Origin: CAZNPH01 sp964574985
GTDB taxonomy: Bacteria > Bacteroidota > Bacteroidia > Bacteroidales > SM23-62
Length of the DNA stretch: 64,000 nucleotides
NCBI GenBank assembly: GCA_964574985.1
Contig: CAZNPH010000016.1
Location: 1 to 64,000, forward strand
Reading direction: 5' to 3'
Below are positions 17,943 through 26,112 of this stretch, one piece after another. Made by a program: the position numbers and the translations under genes. Below the pieces are notes generated by a model. It ran no database searches and had not been told where the DNA came from. It saw nothing but the letters and a program-made list of their open reading frames with translations. Numbering within the stretch: the first letter of the stretch is position 1; each line of letters opens with the position of its first letter.

Positions 17943-19211
17943 ATGGAGCAGCAGGATACAACATCGCTGATCAACAGGCTTGCCGAATCACTGGAAAATG
18001 TAGGCCTGAGCACTTCCCAGGCGGTTTTTGCCAAAACGGTCATTGTCATTCTGGGCATCATCCTTTTATCCATGCTTGCGGATTTACTGGCCAAGCGGGT
18101 CATCGTGGAGACCATCAAAAAAGTGGTCAAAAGAAGCAAAAGCAAAAGGGACGATATTTTCATCCAGCGGAAGGTCTTTAACCGCCTGGCGCATCTGGTC
18201 CCTGCCCTGATCATTTATTTTACCGCGGAACTGGCCATCGGGGAATATCCCAAGATCATTGCTCTGATCCAGGGAATCACCAGGATCTACATCATCCTGG
18301 TCCTGTTGTTGTTCTTCGATGCCTTTCTGAGTGCAGTTCATGACATATACAAGACCTTGCCCATTTCCAGGAACCGGCCCATCAAGGGTTATATCCAGGT
18401 GGTCAAGATATTTATTGTTTCCATCGGGGTGATCCTGATCCTGTCCATTATCCTGAATAAAAGGCCGGATGTTTTGCTGGCCGGACTCGGAGCGGTGGCC
18501 GCAGTGCTTTTGCTGGTTTTCAAGGATACCATACTCGGATTTGTGGCAAGCATCCAGCTTTCGGCCAACAATATGGTCAGGCCGGGAGACTGGATCGAGA
18601 TGCCCAGCCGGGGAGCCGACGGAACGGTCACCGAGATCACCCTGAACACGGTCAAGGTCAGCAACTGGGACAAAACCATTGCAACCATACCCACCTACGC
18701 CCTGGTTTCCGAATCATTCACCAACTGGAAAGGAATGGAGGAATCAGGCGGAAGAAGGATCAAGCGTTCCGTCAACATCGACATGAAGAGTGTGAAATTC
18801 GCCGATGAACAACTGATCGAAAAATTCAAAAGGATACAGGTGATCCGGGATTATATCGATAAAAAGCAGAAAGAGCTGGAAAAATACAACAAGGAACACA
18901 ACATTGACGAATCGGTAAAAGTAAACGGAAGAAGGATCACCAATCTGGGTACATTCAGGAAGTATATCGAAGAATACCTGAAACGCCACCCGCTGATCCA
19001 CAATGATATGACTTTTCTGGTCAGGCATCTCCAACCCACTGAGAAAGGCCTGCCCATTGAGATATATGTCTTCAGCAAGGAACAGGCCTGGGCCAGATAT
19101 GAATCCCTGCAGGCAGATATTTTCGATCATATTTTATCGGTGATCCCCGAATTTGACCTGCGTGTTTTCCAGAATCCGACCGGTGATGATTTCAGGAAGC
19201 TTGCCCAATAA
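17943..19211 (+). CDS. MscS-family mechanosensitive channel (YbdG/MscM-like)
   Basis: I chose the ATG at 17943 (MEQQDTTSLINRL); the frame is open from an upstream ATG at 17904, giving 13 doubtful residues. There are several transmembrane helices in the first 180 residues, then the MscS pore and beta domain (GLGAVAAVLLLVFKDTILGF; NMVRPGDWIEMPSRGADGTV). A long C-terminal region with LGTFRKYIEEYLKRHP and LPIEIYVFSKEQAWARYE is typical of the YbdG (miniconductance) branch. It probably releases solutes on osmotic downshock. Monocistronic. Confidence 0.9.
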   Translation: MEQQDTTSLINRLAESLENVGLSTSQAVFAKTVIVILGIILLSMLADLLAKRVIVETIKKVVKRSKSKRDDIFIQRKVFNRLAHLVPALIIYFTAELAIGEYPKIIALIQGITRIYIILVLLLFFDAFLSAVHDIYKTLPISRNRPIKGYIQVVKIFIVSIGVILILSIILNKRPDVLLAGLGAVAAVLLLVFKDTILGFVASIQLSANNMVRPGDWIEMPSRGADGTVTEITLNTVKVSNWDKTIATIPTYALVSESFTNWKGMEESGGRRIKRSVNIDMKSVKFADEQLIEKFKRIQVIRDYIDKKQKELEKYNKEHNIDESVKVNGRRITNLGTFRKYIEEYLKRHPLIHNDMTFLVRHLQPTEKGLPIEIYVFSKEQAWARYESLQADIFDHILSVIPEFDLRVFQNPTGDDFRKLAQ

Positions 19212-19249
19212 TTTCGAAGGGCTGGAAAAAGGAAGCAACTGTAAAAAAG

Positions 19250-19351
19250 GCATAAAAAAGTGGGGAGGAAATTTATGCTAAGACCAGACAGAGTTTGAAG
19301 GATGATTTGTTTGCGCTAAATTTCCTGCCCCAACTAAGCTACTAACTAAAA
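19250..19351 (-). ncRNA. Candidate small RNA (6S-like hairpin)
   Basis: On the minus strand, TATTTTTG at 19358-19365 fits the Bacteroidota -7 element TAnnTTTG, with TTTG 20 nt upstream (19386-19389) as the -33 element. The predicted transcript of about 100 nt forms one long stem: 19318-19332 pairs with 19261-19274, about 17 bp with a one-base bulge, enclosing a loop of about 40 nt. A run of six U follows (19254-19259). Size and shape recall 6S-Flavo RNA, but this is a guess. A plain intrinsic terminator with a large loop is the alternative. Confidence 0.45.
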
Positions 19352-19357
19352 CCTATT

Positions 19358-19389
19358 CAAAAATATCATATTGTTATCTAACTACCAAA
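19358..19389 (-). promoter_or_regulatory. Bacteroidota-type promoter (TTTG - 20 nt - TAnnTTTG)
   Basis: Minus-strand TTTG (19386-19389) and TATTTTTG (19358-19365) are spaced 20 nt apart, as in Bacteroidota housekeeping promoters. It points away from the lrp-like gene toward the hairpin RNA. Confidence 0.5.
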
Positions 19390-19467
19390 TCATATTATGA
19401 TTTATTTATATTTGTATTTTAATGCTGTCAATTAAAAATCGATGTCCCTTTTCTAACCTGCCTTGTC

Positions 19468-19929
19468 ATGGATTATGTTATTCATATTGACGACCTTGAC
19501 CGGAAAATCCTGAAACTGATCACACAAAATGCCCGGATCGCTTATCTCGAAGTAGCCAGGGAATGCAATGTGTCAGGCGCCGCCATTCACCAGAGGATCC
19601 AGAAGCTGACCAAAATGGGCGTGATCACCGGTTCAAAATTCAATATTGAACCCAAGATGATCGGCTACAGGACCTGCGCCTACATGGGGATATTTCTGGA
19701 TAAAGCAAGCCTTTACAAAGATGTGGTGGCCCAATTGAAAAACATCCGGGAGATCACCCAGTGCCACTATACCACAGGAAATTATACGCTGTTTATCAAG
19801 ATCTATGCCCGGGACAATGAACATCTGAAAACCATCATGACCGATCAGATCCAGCCGATCGACGGCATCGAAAGAACAGAGACCTTTATATCGCTCGAGG
19901 AAAGTTTCAACCGGACATTGCCCATTTGA
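19468..19929 (+). CDS. Lrp/AsnC-family transcriptional regulator
   Basis: 153 aa. The N-terminal winged helix-turn-helix begins DDLDRKILKLITQNARIAYL with the recognition helix in VSGAAIHQRIQKLTKMGVI. The C-terminal RAM ligand-binding domain runs from about 70 (RTCAYMGIFLDKASLYKDVV) to the end. Lrp-type proteins form dimers and octamers that sense amino acids. It is convergent with rlmB (3 bp between stops), so it is not in an operon with its right-hand neighbour. Its target is unknown. Confidence 0.93.
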   Translation: MDYVIHIDDLDRKILKLITQNARIAYLEVARECNVSGAAIHQRIQKLTKMGVITGSKFNIEPKMIGYRTCAYMGIFLDKASLYKDVVAQLKNIREITQCHYTTGNYTLFIKIYARDNEHLKTIMTDQIQPIDGIERTETFISLEESFNRTLPI

Positions 19930-19932
19930 AAT

Positions 19933-20682
19933 TCATTCTTCTGCCTGCCTTCTTTGCCTGACCACCTCATACATCAAAACTGCGGCAGAAGCCGAGACAT
20001 TCAGGGAAGATATTTTTCCGTGAACCGGTAATCTGATCATCTGATCAGCCTGTTTGACCACACCGTTTGACAAACCTTTTCCTTCATCTCCCATTACCAG
20101 GGCCAGGGGCATGGTCAAGCAGGCCTGCCAGTAATTCAGGTTGCTTTTTTCAGAAGCTCCGACAACCGACAAGCCGCTGTTCTTCAAAAAGCGCAGGGAG
20201 TTGTACATATTCGAAGACCGGCAAACGGGCATACTGAACAAGGCGCCCGCAGAAGTTTTCACGGCATCGGCATTGACCGCAGCACCCCCTTTCAGAGGCA
20301 TCAGAACCGCATGTACACCTGCGCATTCTGCGGTACGGACCATCGCACCAAAATTCCGGATATCCGTAACCCCGTCAAAAACAAGAATGAACGGGATCTT
20401 TCCCTGCTCGAACAACAGGGGCACAATGTCTTCGATTCTCTGATATTCGACCGGGGAAACCAGGGCAACCACACCCTGGTGGTTCTTCCGGGTAAATCGC
20501 TGTATCCTGGCAAGCGGAACGAATTGTACAGGAATATCCGAAAGGTGCGCCTGCCTGATGATCTCACCATAAGGTTCGCCTGAAGCATCTTTGCGTATAA
20601 AGATCTTTTCAATGCTTTTGCCGGAAACGATGGCCTCCAGGATGGTCCTGATGCCGAATACGATTTCGCTGCGGGGATTCAC
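19933..20682 (-). CDS. rlmB: 23S rRNA 2'-O-methyltransferase (SpoU/TrmH family, RlmB-like)
   Basis: 249 aa. The N-terminal substrate-binding domain is about 1-80 (RSEIVFGIRTILEAIVSGKS). The SPOUT domain has motif 1 NFGAMVRTAECAGVHAVLMP, motif 2 LALVMGDEGKGLSNGV and motif 3 IRLPVHGKISSLNVSASAAV; the knotted AdoMet site is complete. RlmB methylates G2251 of 23S rRNA in E. coli; close TrmH paralogues differ little, so the exact site is inferred. It is the last of three minus-strand genes after the ABC-F and GWxTD genes. Confidence 0.88.
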   Translation of the reverse strand: MNPRSEIVFGIRTILEAIVSGKSIEKIFIRKDASGEPYGEIIRQAHLSDIPVQFVPLARIQRFTRKNHQGVVALVSPVEYQRIEDIVPLLFEQGKIPFILVFDGVTDIRNFGAMVRTAECAGVHAVLMPLKGGAAVNADAVKTSAGALFSMPVCRSSNMYNSLRFLKNSGLSVVGASEKSNLNYWQACLTMPLALVMGDEGKGLSNGVVKQADQMIRLPVHGKISSLNVSASAAVLMYEVVRQRRQAEE

Positions 20683-20695
20683 GGATTATATTATT

Positions 20696-21997
20696 TTACT
20701 GGTCGGGGTAAAAAACCTTCCCTTTCCGCCAGCTTTGTACTGCCTGCTGCCAAAGAGTGTTGGCACTGGATGCTTCGCCGCGGACCAGCAGATAGTGATT
20801 GTCGCTGAACTGATTGCCGGTCTTTCTGAAGGTGAATATCAGGGGCTGACTGGATTTTTTCCGGAAGTAAATCCATTTTTCGGATCTCAGGTTTTTTTCA
20901 AGTTTCGCCGGGGGTCCGTATATGATATAGATCATGCCCCGGTCGGTCCTCCAGCCCGGAGCGGCACAACTGAAATAGTGGTTCGCAAAAAACACCCGGT
21001 TGTAATATACCCGGATCAATTCCCTTGCCCTGTTCAGGTCGCCGGTGGTTTCGATCCAGAAATTATCCACCGTCAGTTTCTTGTTTTTTGCATTTTTAAG
21101 TTCATTGAATTCCCGGGCAGATGTAATATAAGCCATGGGGCCGATCATCCCGGTCACGGTGGTTACCCTGGGAAAATCAGAACCGAAATTAAACAAAGAC
21201 AAACCTTCCTCACGCCCGGGATCCAACTGAAAATGATAAATACCTTCATCGGGAAGAGAAAGTGCTTTCAGGTCATTTATCGGGTAGACATAAATGCTAT
21301 CGGGACGGTATACCGGCCTGGGGCCATATTGTGCATAGAACGGGGGGCTCGGAAGGGAATGGTTTTCTGTGTATTTCCTGATAAAAACACTGTCGCCCGT
21401 GTTGCTGAAATGGTCAACGCTGACCACCGTAGCTGAATCCAACACACGGGTAAACACCGGCTGGCCGGAACCCGGATACCGGACCATGAAATTCTGGTCC
21501 GAAAAGACATCCATCTTGTCTACGCGGACAAATCCCCATGCACCTTTCCCCCTTTTGCGGTCAAATGTCCAAACCTTCAGTTGATAGATACCCGGTCTCC
21601 CGGCCCTGAAAGAAAGATGGGCAACAAAAACATCTTTCACTTCATCCATCCTGATCTTATATTCGACAGTGGCACTGTCCACCAGCACCCCATTATCCAT
21701 TCCCTCCACGATCTCGACCAGGTCATAGTGCACATCGAGCCGGGCCATAAATATCCCTTCTTCATTGGCCTGGTTAAAAAGAAGTTCCACCGGCCTCAGC
21801 TTTATGTACAACCGGGATATTTCATCCGTCTCATGGACCACCCTGAATTCAGGATGGATCGGAGAATCGCCCGGATTGTAAACATGGGTCAGGTCCCGTT
21901 TGGGCTTCTGCACAGGGAGTCTTGTGCTTCCGCATGATATGCAGGCAAACAGCATAAAGAACCATATGGAGATTCGAACAACGGACATGGGTTGCAA
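20696..21997 (-). CDS. GWxTD-domain lipoprotein
   Basis: 433 aa with a signal peptide and lipobox (MLFACISCGS), so it is probably membrane-attached in the periplasm. The name-giving GWRTDRGMIYIIYGPPAKLE is near residue 350, with a following beta segment (EKWIYFRKK). GWxTD proteins are common in Bacteroidota and Chlorobi, and their function is unknown. It lies 2 bp after the ABC-F gene and 13 bp before rlmB. Confidence 0.88.
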   Translation of the reverse strand: MQPMSVVRISIWFFMLFACISCGSTRLPVQKPKRDLTHVYNPGDSPIHPEFRVVHETDEISRLYIKLRPVELLFNQANEEGIFMARLDVHYDLVEIVEGMDNGVLVDSATVEYKIRMDEVKDVFVAHLSFRAGRPGIYQLKVWTFDRKRGKGAWGFVRVDKMDVFSDQNFMVRYPGSGQPVFTRVLDSATVVSVDHFSNTGDSVFIRKYTENHSLPSPPFYAQYGPRPVYRPDSIYVYPINDLKALSLPDEGIYHFQLDPGREEGLSLFNFGSDFPRVTTVTGMIGPMAYITSAREFNELKNAKNKKLTVDNFWIETTGDLNRARELIRVYYNRVFFANHYFSCAAPGWRTDRGMIYIIYGPPAKLEKNLRSEKWIYFRKKSSQPLIFTFRKTGNQFSDNHYLLVRGEASSANTLWQQAVQSWRKGKVFYPDQ

Positions 21998-21999
21998 AG

Positions 22000-23916
22000 T
22001 TAATTATTTTTGGTCTGAAGTTTTTCCCACCGTTCCATTTCCTCATCAAGTGATTTTTTGAGATCCTCATATTCCCGGTATATTTCAGGATCATGACTTC
22101 CGTCTCCGGAAGAGATATTTTCTTCGATCCTGCTCAGTTGCTTTTCAATGGATTCGATCCTGTTCTCTGTTCGTTCCAGGTTGTTTTTCAGTTTGCGCAC
22201 TTTTTTCCGATGCTCCTTTATTCTGAAATATTCATGCTTGTTTTCTGTGGTCACACGGCCAAAAGACACTTTTTTCTCCCGGTCTTTTCTTTCGACCTCC
22301 CGTAAAGATGACAGCTTTCTTTTGCGCAGAAAATCATAAATACCCCCGGTGCTTTCGGTCACACGTGCATTCCGGAATTCATAAACCTTCTGCACGAGTC
22401 CGTCTAAAAATTCCCGGTCATGGGAAACGACTACCATGGTGCCTTCAAACTGCAAAAGGGCAGCTTTCAGGATATCCCTTGAACGCATATCCAGGTGGTT
22501 GGTAGGCTCATCCAGAATAAGAAAATTGCAGGGTCGCACCAGCATCCGGGCAAAGGACAGCCTTGATCTCTCCCCACCGGAAAGGACCTTTACTTTTTTC
22601 TGGATATCGTCCTCCCCGAAAAGGAAGGCACCCAAGATGCTGCGGATCCGGGTTCTTACCGGGCCTGCCGCTTCGAGGTCAATGGTTTCCAGTACCGTTT
22701 TGTCCGGATCCATCAAACGGTCCTGATCCTGGGCATAATACCCCAGATCTACATTGTAACCGCTTCTGACGGCACCTTCGTGGTCCAGGTCTCCCGCTAT
22801 GATCCTTGACAAAGTGGTTTTTCCTTCACCGTTGCGTCCTACAAAGGCAAGCCGGTCTCGCCTTTCGATCACCATATTCACATCCCGGAAAACCAGTTGG
22901 TCACCAAAACTTTTGGCCACACCCGAGAGTTCGGCAACGATCCTTCCCGAACGCCGTGACATGGAAAAATTGAGGTTCATTTCAGGAATATGGTCCGGTC
23001 CGGTTTCCACCGGATCCATTTTCTCCAGCTTCCGGATCCTTGACTGTACCTGTTTCGCCTTGGTCGCCTTATACCGGAACCGGTCAATAAATTGTTGCTC
23101 TGCCTGGATCTTCCGCTGCTGATTCCTGTATGCCGCCGTCTGATGCTCCTGCCTCTCCTGCCTGATGTTTACAAAACCGGAATAGGAAACCGGGCAATCG
23201 TACATCCGGCCGTTGAACAATTCGATGGTCCGGCGGGTCACCCCATCCAGAAAGGCCCGGTCATGGGAAACAAGGAATACGGCTCCGTCATAGTCCCCGA
23301 GGAATTCTTCCAGCCAGCGTATGGATTCGATGTCCAGGTGATTGGTCGGCTCGTCAAGCAACAACACATCCGGGGCTTCCAGAAGGAGACGCGCCAACTC
23401 GATGCGCATCCTCCAGCCTCCGCTGAATTCTTCACAGGACCGCTCAATATCCTTCTGCTCAAAACCCAGTCCGGTCAGCATCCGTTCAACCCTGGCATCT
23501 GCAAGATCGCCGTTAAGCATCCGGTACCGTTCATTCATTTCGGCCAGCTGATCCAGCCGCCCGGCATATTCAGCGGATTCAAAATCTTTTCTGCGGCCGA
23601 TTTGTTCATTGAGGGCGGTGATCTTTTTTTCCAGGGCAACGATCTCCCTGAGTCCGCTCCTTGCTTCTTCAAAAGTTGTTCTCTTTCCGCCGAGCACCAT
23701 TTGCTGGGGCAGGTAACCAATGCGAAGATCGCCGGTGATCTCCACCCTGCCCGAACTGGGTTTCATCAATCCGGCAATGATCCTGAAAAGCGTGGTTTTG
23801 CCTGAACCGTTCCTTCCCACCAGTCCGATCCTGTCCCGGGGATTGATGACGAATGTAACCCCGGAAAATACATCGAAGGCGCCAAACCGGGCAGATATGT
23901 TGTCAACCGATATCAC
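22000..23916 (-). CDS. ABC-F family ATPase (ribosome-associated type)
   Basis: 638 aa with two ATPase domains and no membrane segments. Walker A motifs are GLVGRNGSGKTTL and AFVGRNGEGKTTL. The signatures and Walker B motifs are FSGGWRMRIELA ... LLLDEPTNHLD and LSGGERSRLSFA ... LILDEPTNHLD. The inter-domain linker (QQRKIQAEQQFIDRFRYKAT) and a C-terminal coiled coil (about 540-638) fit ABC-F proteins such as Uup/YheS, which act on the ribosome. It could be housekeeping or an antibiotic-protection type; the former is more likely given its neighbours. Confidence 0.93.
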   Translation of the reverse strand: MISVDNISARFGAFDVFSGVTFVINPRDRIGLVGRNGSGKTTLFRIIAGLMKPSSGRVEITGDLRIGYLPQQMVLGGKRTTFEEARSGLREIVALEKKITALNEQIGRRKDFESAEYAGRLDQLAEMNERYRMLNGDLADARVERMLTGLGFEQKDIERSCEEFSGGWRMRIELARLLLEAPDVLLLDEPTNHLDIESIRWLEEFLGDYDGAVFLVSHDRAFLDGVTRRTIELFNGRMYDCPVSYSGFVNIRQERQEHQTAAYRNQQRKIQAEQQFIDRFRYKATKAKQVQSRIRKLEKMDPVETGPDHIPEMNLNFSMSRRSGRIVAELSGVAKSFGDQLVFRDVNMVIERRDRLAFVGRNGEGKTTLSRIIAGDLDHEGAVRSGYNVDLGYYAQDQDRLMDPDKTVLETIDLEAAGPVRTRIRSILGAFLFGEDDIQKKVKVLSGGERSRLSFARMLVRPCNFLILDEPTNHLDMRSRDILKAALLQFEGTMVVVSHDREFLDGLVQKVYEFRNARVTESTGGIYDFLRKRKLSSLREVERKDREKKVSFGRVTTENKHEYFRIKEHRKKVRKLKNNLERTENRIESIEKQLSRIEENISSGDGSHDPEIYREYEDLKKSLDEEMERWEKLQTKNN

Positions 23917-23963
23917 GGACTTGATTATCTTTGCAAAAAAAGCAAAAATCGTACAATAAATAA

Positions 23964-25373
23964 ATGGAAAAAAAGGATATGCCCTTGTTGAAGGAGATAG
24001 AAATTACCGGAATTGCCGCCCGGGGAAAAGCGCTGGCCAGAGCGGAGAACAGGGTGGTATTCTGTACCGGGGCCGTACCGGGCGATGTGGTGGATCTGAA
24101 GGTTACCCGGAAAAGGAAAAAACATCTTGAAGCCGTTCCGGTTTTTTTTCATAAATATTCCGGAAAGAGAGCCGAACCTTTCTGCAGGCACTTCGGAACC
24201 TGCGGGGGATGCCGGTGGCAAAACCTGAAGTATGAAGAACAACTCAGGTTCAAACAGCAGGAAGTAACGGATGCCTTTGAGCGGATCGCGAAGATCCCCC
24301 CCGGCAAAGCCGAGCCCATTCTCCCTTCCGGAAGGACCCGTTTTTACAGGAACAAGCTTGAATATACCTTTTCGAACAGAAGGTGGCTGACAGAAGACGA
24401 GATCGAAAAACAGGAAACCATTGAAGATAGAAATGCACTGGGATTCCACGTACCCGGCATGTTCAGCAAGGTGGTGGATATCCGGGAATGCTTTCTTCAG
24501 TCAGGACCATCTGACCGCATCAGGTCGGAGATACGCCGGTATGCAGATGAAAGGAAGCTGGAATTTTACGACATCACGGAACACAAAGGTCTTCTGAGGA
24601 ACCTGATCATCCGGACCACGGGAACAAATGAGACCATGGTGGTCATGGTTTTCGGATACAGGGATGAGCCGGAGATAAACGGACTCATGGAGCATATTGC
24701 TTCCCGCTTTCCGGAGGTTACTTCCCTGATGGTCTGCATCAATCCCAAGCTGAACGATGCGATCCATGATCTGGAAGTTGTGCCGTACCGCGGAAAGGAT
24801 CATATTACCGAGGAGGTGAACGGACTCAAATTCAGGATCGGGGCCAAATCTTTTTTTCAGACCAATACCCTGCAGGCAGAAAAGCTTTACCGTCTCGTGG
24901 CAGATTATGCAGGACTTACCGGGAGGGAAACGGTCTGGGATCTGTATACGGGAACAGGCAGCATTGCCAATTTCATTGCAGGCAGGGCCCGGAAAGTTAC
25001 CGGCATTGAGAACATCCGGGAAGCGGTAAGGGATGCCCGGGAAAATGCCGCCCTGAACGGAATAACCAACACAACTTTTATTGAAGGGGATGCCGGGGAA
25101 GTGATTTCTACGGATATACCAGCCGGTGGCTCATCTCCGCAGGTTGTCATTACCGACCCCCCCAGGGCCGGTATGCACAAAAACGTACTTCGGCAGCTGC
25201 TTTCCGTCCTGCCGGAAAGAATTGTTTATGTCAGTTGCAATCCGGCCACCCAGGCCCGGGACGTGGCTGTTCTGGGTGAACAATATGCACTGGAAAAGAT
25301 CAGGCCGGTGGATATGTTCCCCCATACATTTCATGTTGAAAACGTGGCCCTGCTGACCAGAAAAGACCGGTGA
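23964..25373 (+). CDS. rlmD: 23S rRNA (uracil-C5)-methyltransferase, RlmD/RumA-like
   Basis: 469 aa. The N-terminal TRAM domain is about 8-60. A cysteine cluster CRHFGTCGGCRWQNLKYEEQ should bind a 4Fe-4S cluster with a further Cys. The methyltransferase domain has the AdoMet loop VWDLYTGTGSIANFIAGRAR, the motif ITDPPRAGMHK, and the nucleophile in YVSCNPATQARD. It probably methylates U1939 of 23S rRNA; RlmCD-type double specificity cannot be excluded. It is divergent from the ABC-F gene and 3 bp before the DUF2490 gene. Confidence 0.92.
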   Translation: MEKKDMPLLKEIEITGIAARGKALARAENRVVFCTGAVPGDVVDLKVTRKRKKHLEAVPVFFHKYSGKRAEPFCRHFGTCGGCRWQNLKYEEQLRFKQQEVTDAFERIAKIPPGKAEPILPSGRTRFYRNKLEYTFSNRRWLTEDEIEKQETIEDRNALGFHVPGMFSKVVDIRECFLQSGPSDRIRSEIRRYADERKLEFYDITEHKGLLRNLIIRTTGTNETMVVMVFGYRDEPEINGLMEHIASRFPEVTSLMVCINPKLNDAIHDLEVVPYRGKDHITEEVNGLKFRIGAKSFFQTNTLQAEKLYRLVADYAGLTGRETVWDLYTGTGSIANFIAGRARKVTGIENIREAVRDARENAALNGITNTTFIEGDAGEVISTDIPAGGSSPQVVITDPPRAGMHKNVLRQLLSVLPERIVYVSCNPATQARDVAVLGEQYALEKIRPVDMFPHTFHVENVALLTRKDR

Positions 25374-25376
25374 TCA

Positions 25377-26069
25377 ATGATATGTAAAACTACCGTGATC
25401 CATCAATACATCCGGGTGATCAGGCATTTGCTGATCATTGCCATGGTAATGTATTCCGTTCACGTGCCTGCCCCGGCCTCTGCACAGGAAACCGACGGGC
25501 AACTATGGACCAGTGCCCAGCTCCGGAGAGAATTCGGAAAAAGCAGGTTGTTTGCCGAAGGCGGATACCGGATGAACGAAAATATTTCCAATGCGATGAC
25601 AGGTTACGGAGAGTTCGGACTCATGTCACGGATCAGGCCTTTCCTCCGGCTCAGCATCACCTACCGGTACATGGGCCGGATCAGGGAAAATGCATGGCAC
25701 AGGTTGTATACCGACCTGCATCTGAGGAACCGTTTCGCCCCTTTCCAGTTCATCCTCCGGACGAGATTCCAGTCGGATTTTGAGAAAAACCGTGACATGC
25801 AGCCGGCCATACGTGAAAGGATCAATATCCGGTACATACCGGATCAGGTCCCCCTCCGGCCATATTGCGCCTCGGAAATATTTTTCAATCCTTCCGGGAA
25901 CGAGAAAGAATTCGAACAATGGAGGCTGGATCTGGGCATGGAATACAGGTTCGCCGGCAATCACCGGATCAGTCTGTTCTACAGACGCCAGAACCGTTTC
26001 AATATTCTCATCCCGGGCAATGCCAACATCCTCGGGATGGCCTATGTCCTTGAGATGTTTCCGGAATAA
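25377..26069 (+). CDS. DUF2490 family outer-membrane-type protein
   Basis: 230 aa. The N-terminal hydrophobic stretch (LLIIAMVMYSVHVPAPASAQ) is a signal peptide. The mature part has the DUF2490 pattern: WTSAQLRREFGKSRLFAEGG near the start, alternating aromatic/basic strands (YRYMGRIRENAWHRLYTDLH) and MEYRFAGNHRISLFYRRQNR near the end. This suggests a small beta-barrel in the outer membrane. Function unknown. It follows rlmD by 3 bp, which looks accidental in function. Confidence 0.85.
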   Translation: MICKTTVIHQYIRVIRHLLIIAMVMYSVHVPAPASAQETDGQLWTSAQLRREFGKSRLFAEGGYRMNENISNAMTGYGEFGLMSRIRPFLRLSITYRYMGRIRENAWHRLYTDLHLRNRFAPFQFILRTRFQSDFEKNRDMQPAIRERINIRYIPDQVPLRPYCASEIFFNPSGNEKEFEQWRLDLGMEYRFAGNHRISLFYRRQNRFNILIPGNANILGMAYVLEMFPE

Positions 26070-26112
26070 AGCTCCGGACATTCCGTGAACGGAGGATATC
26101 CGGCAACGGCTG

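Noticed and set aside
20591..21436. A 281-codon plus-strand open frame
   Set aside because: It is antisense to the GWxTD lipoprotein gene and has no domain of its own.
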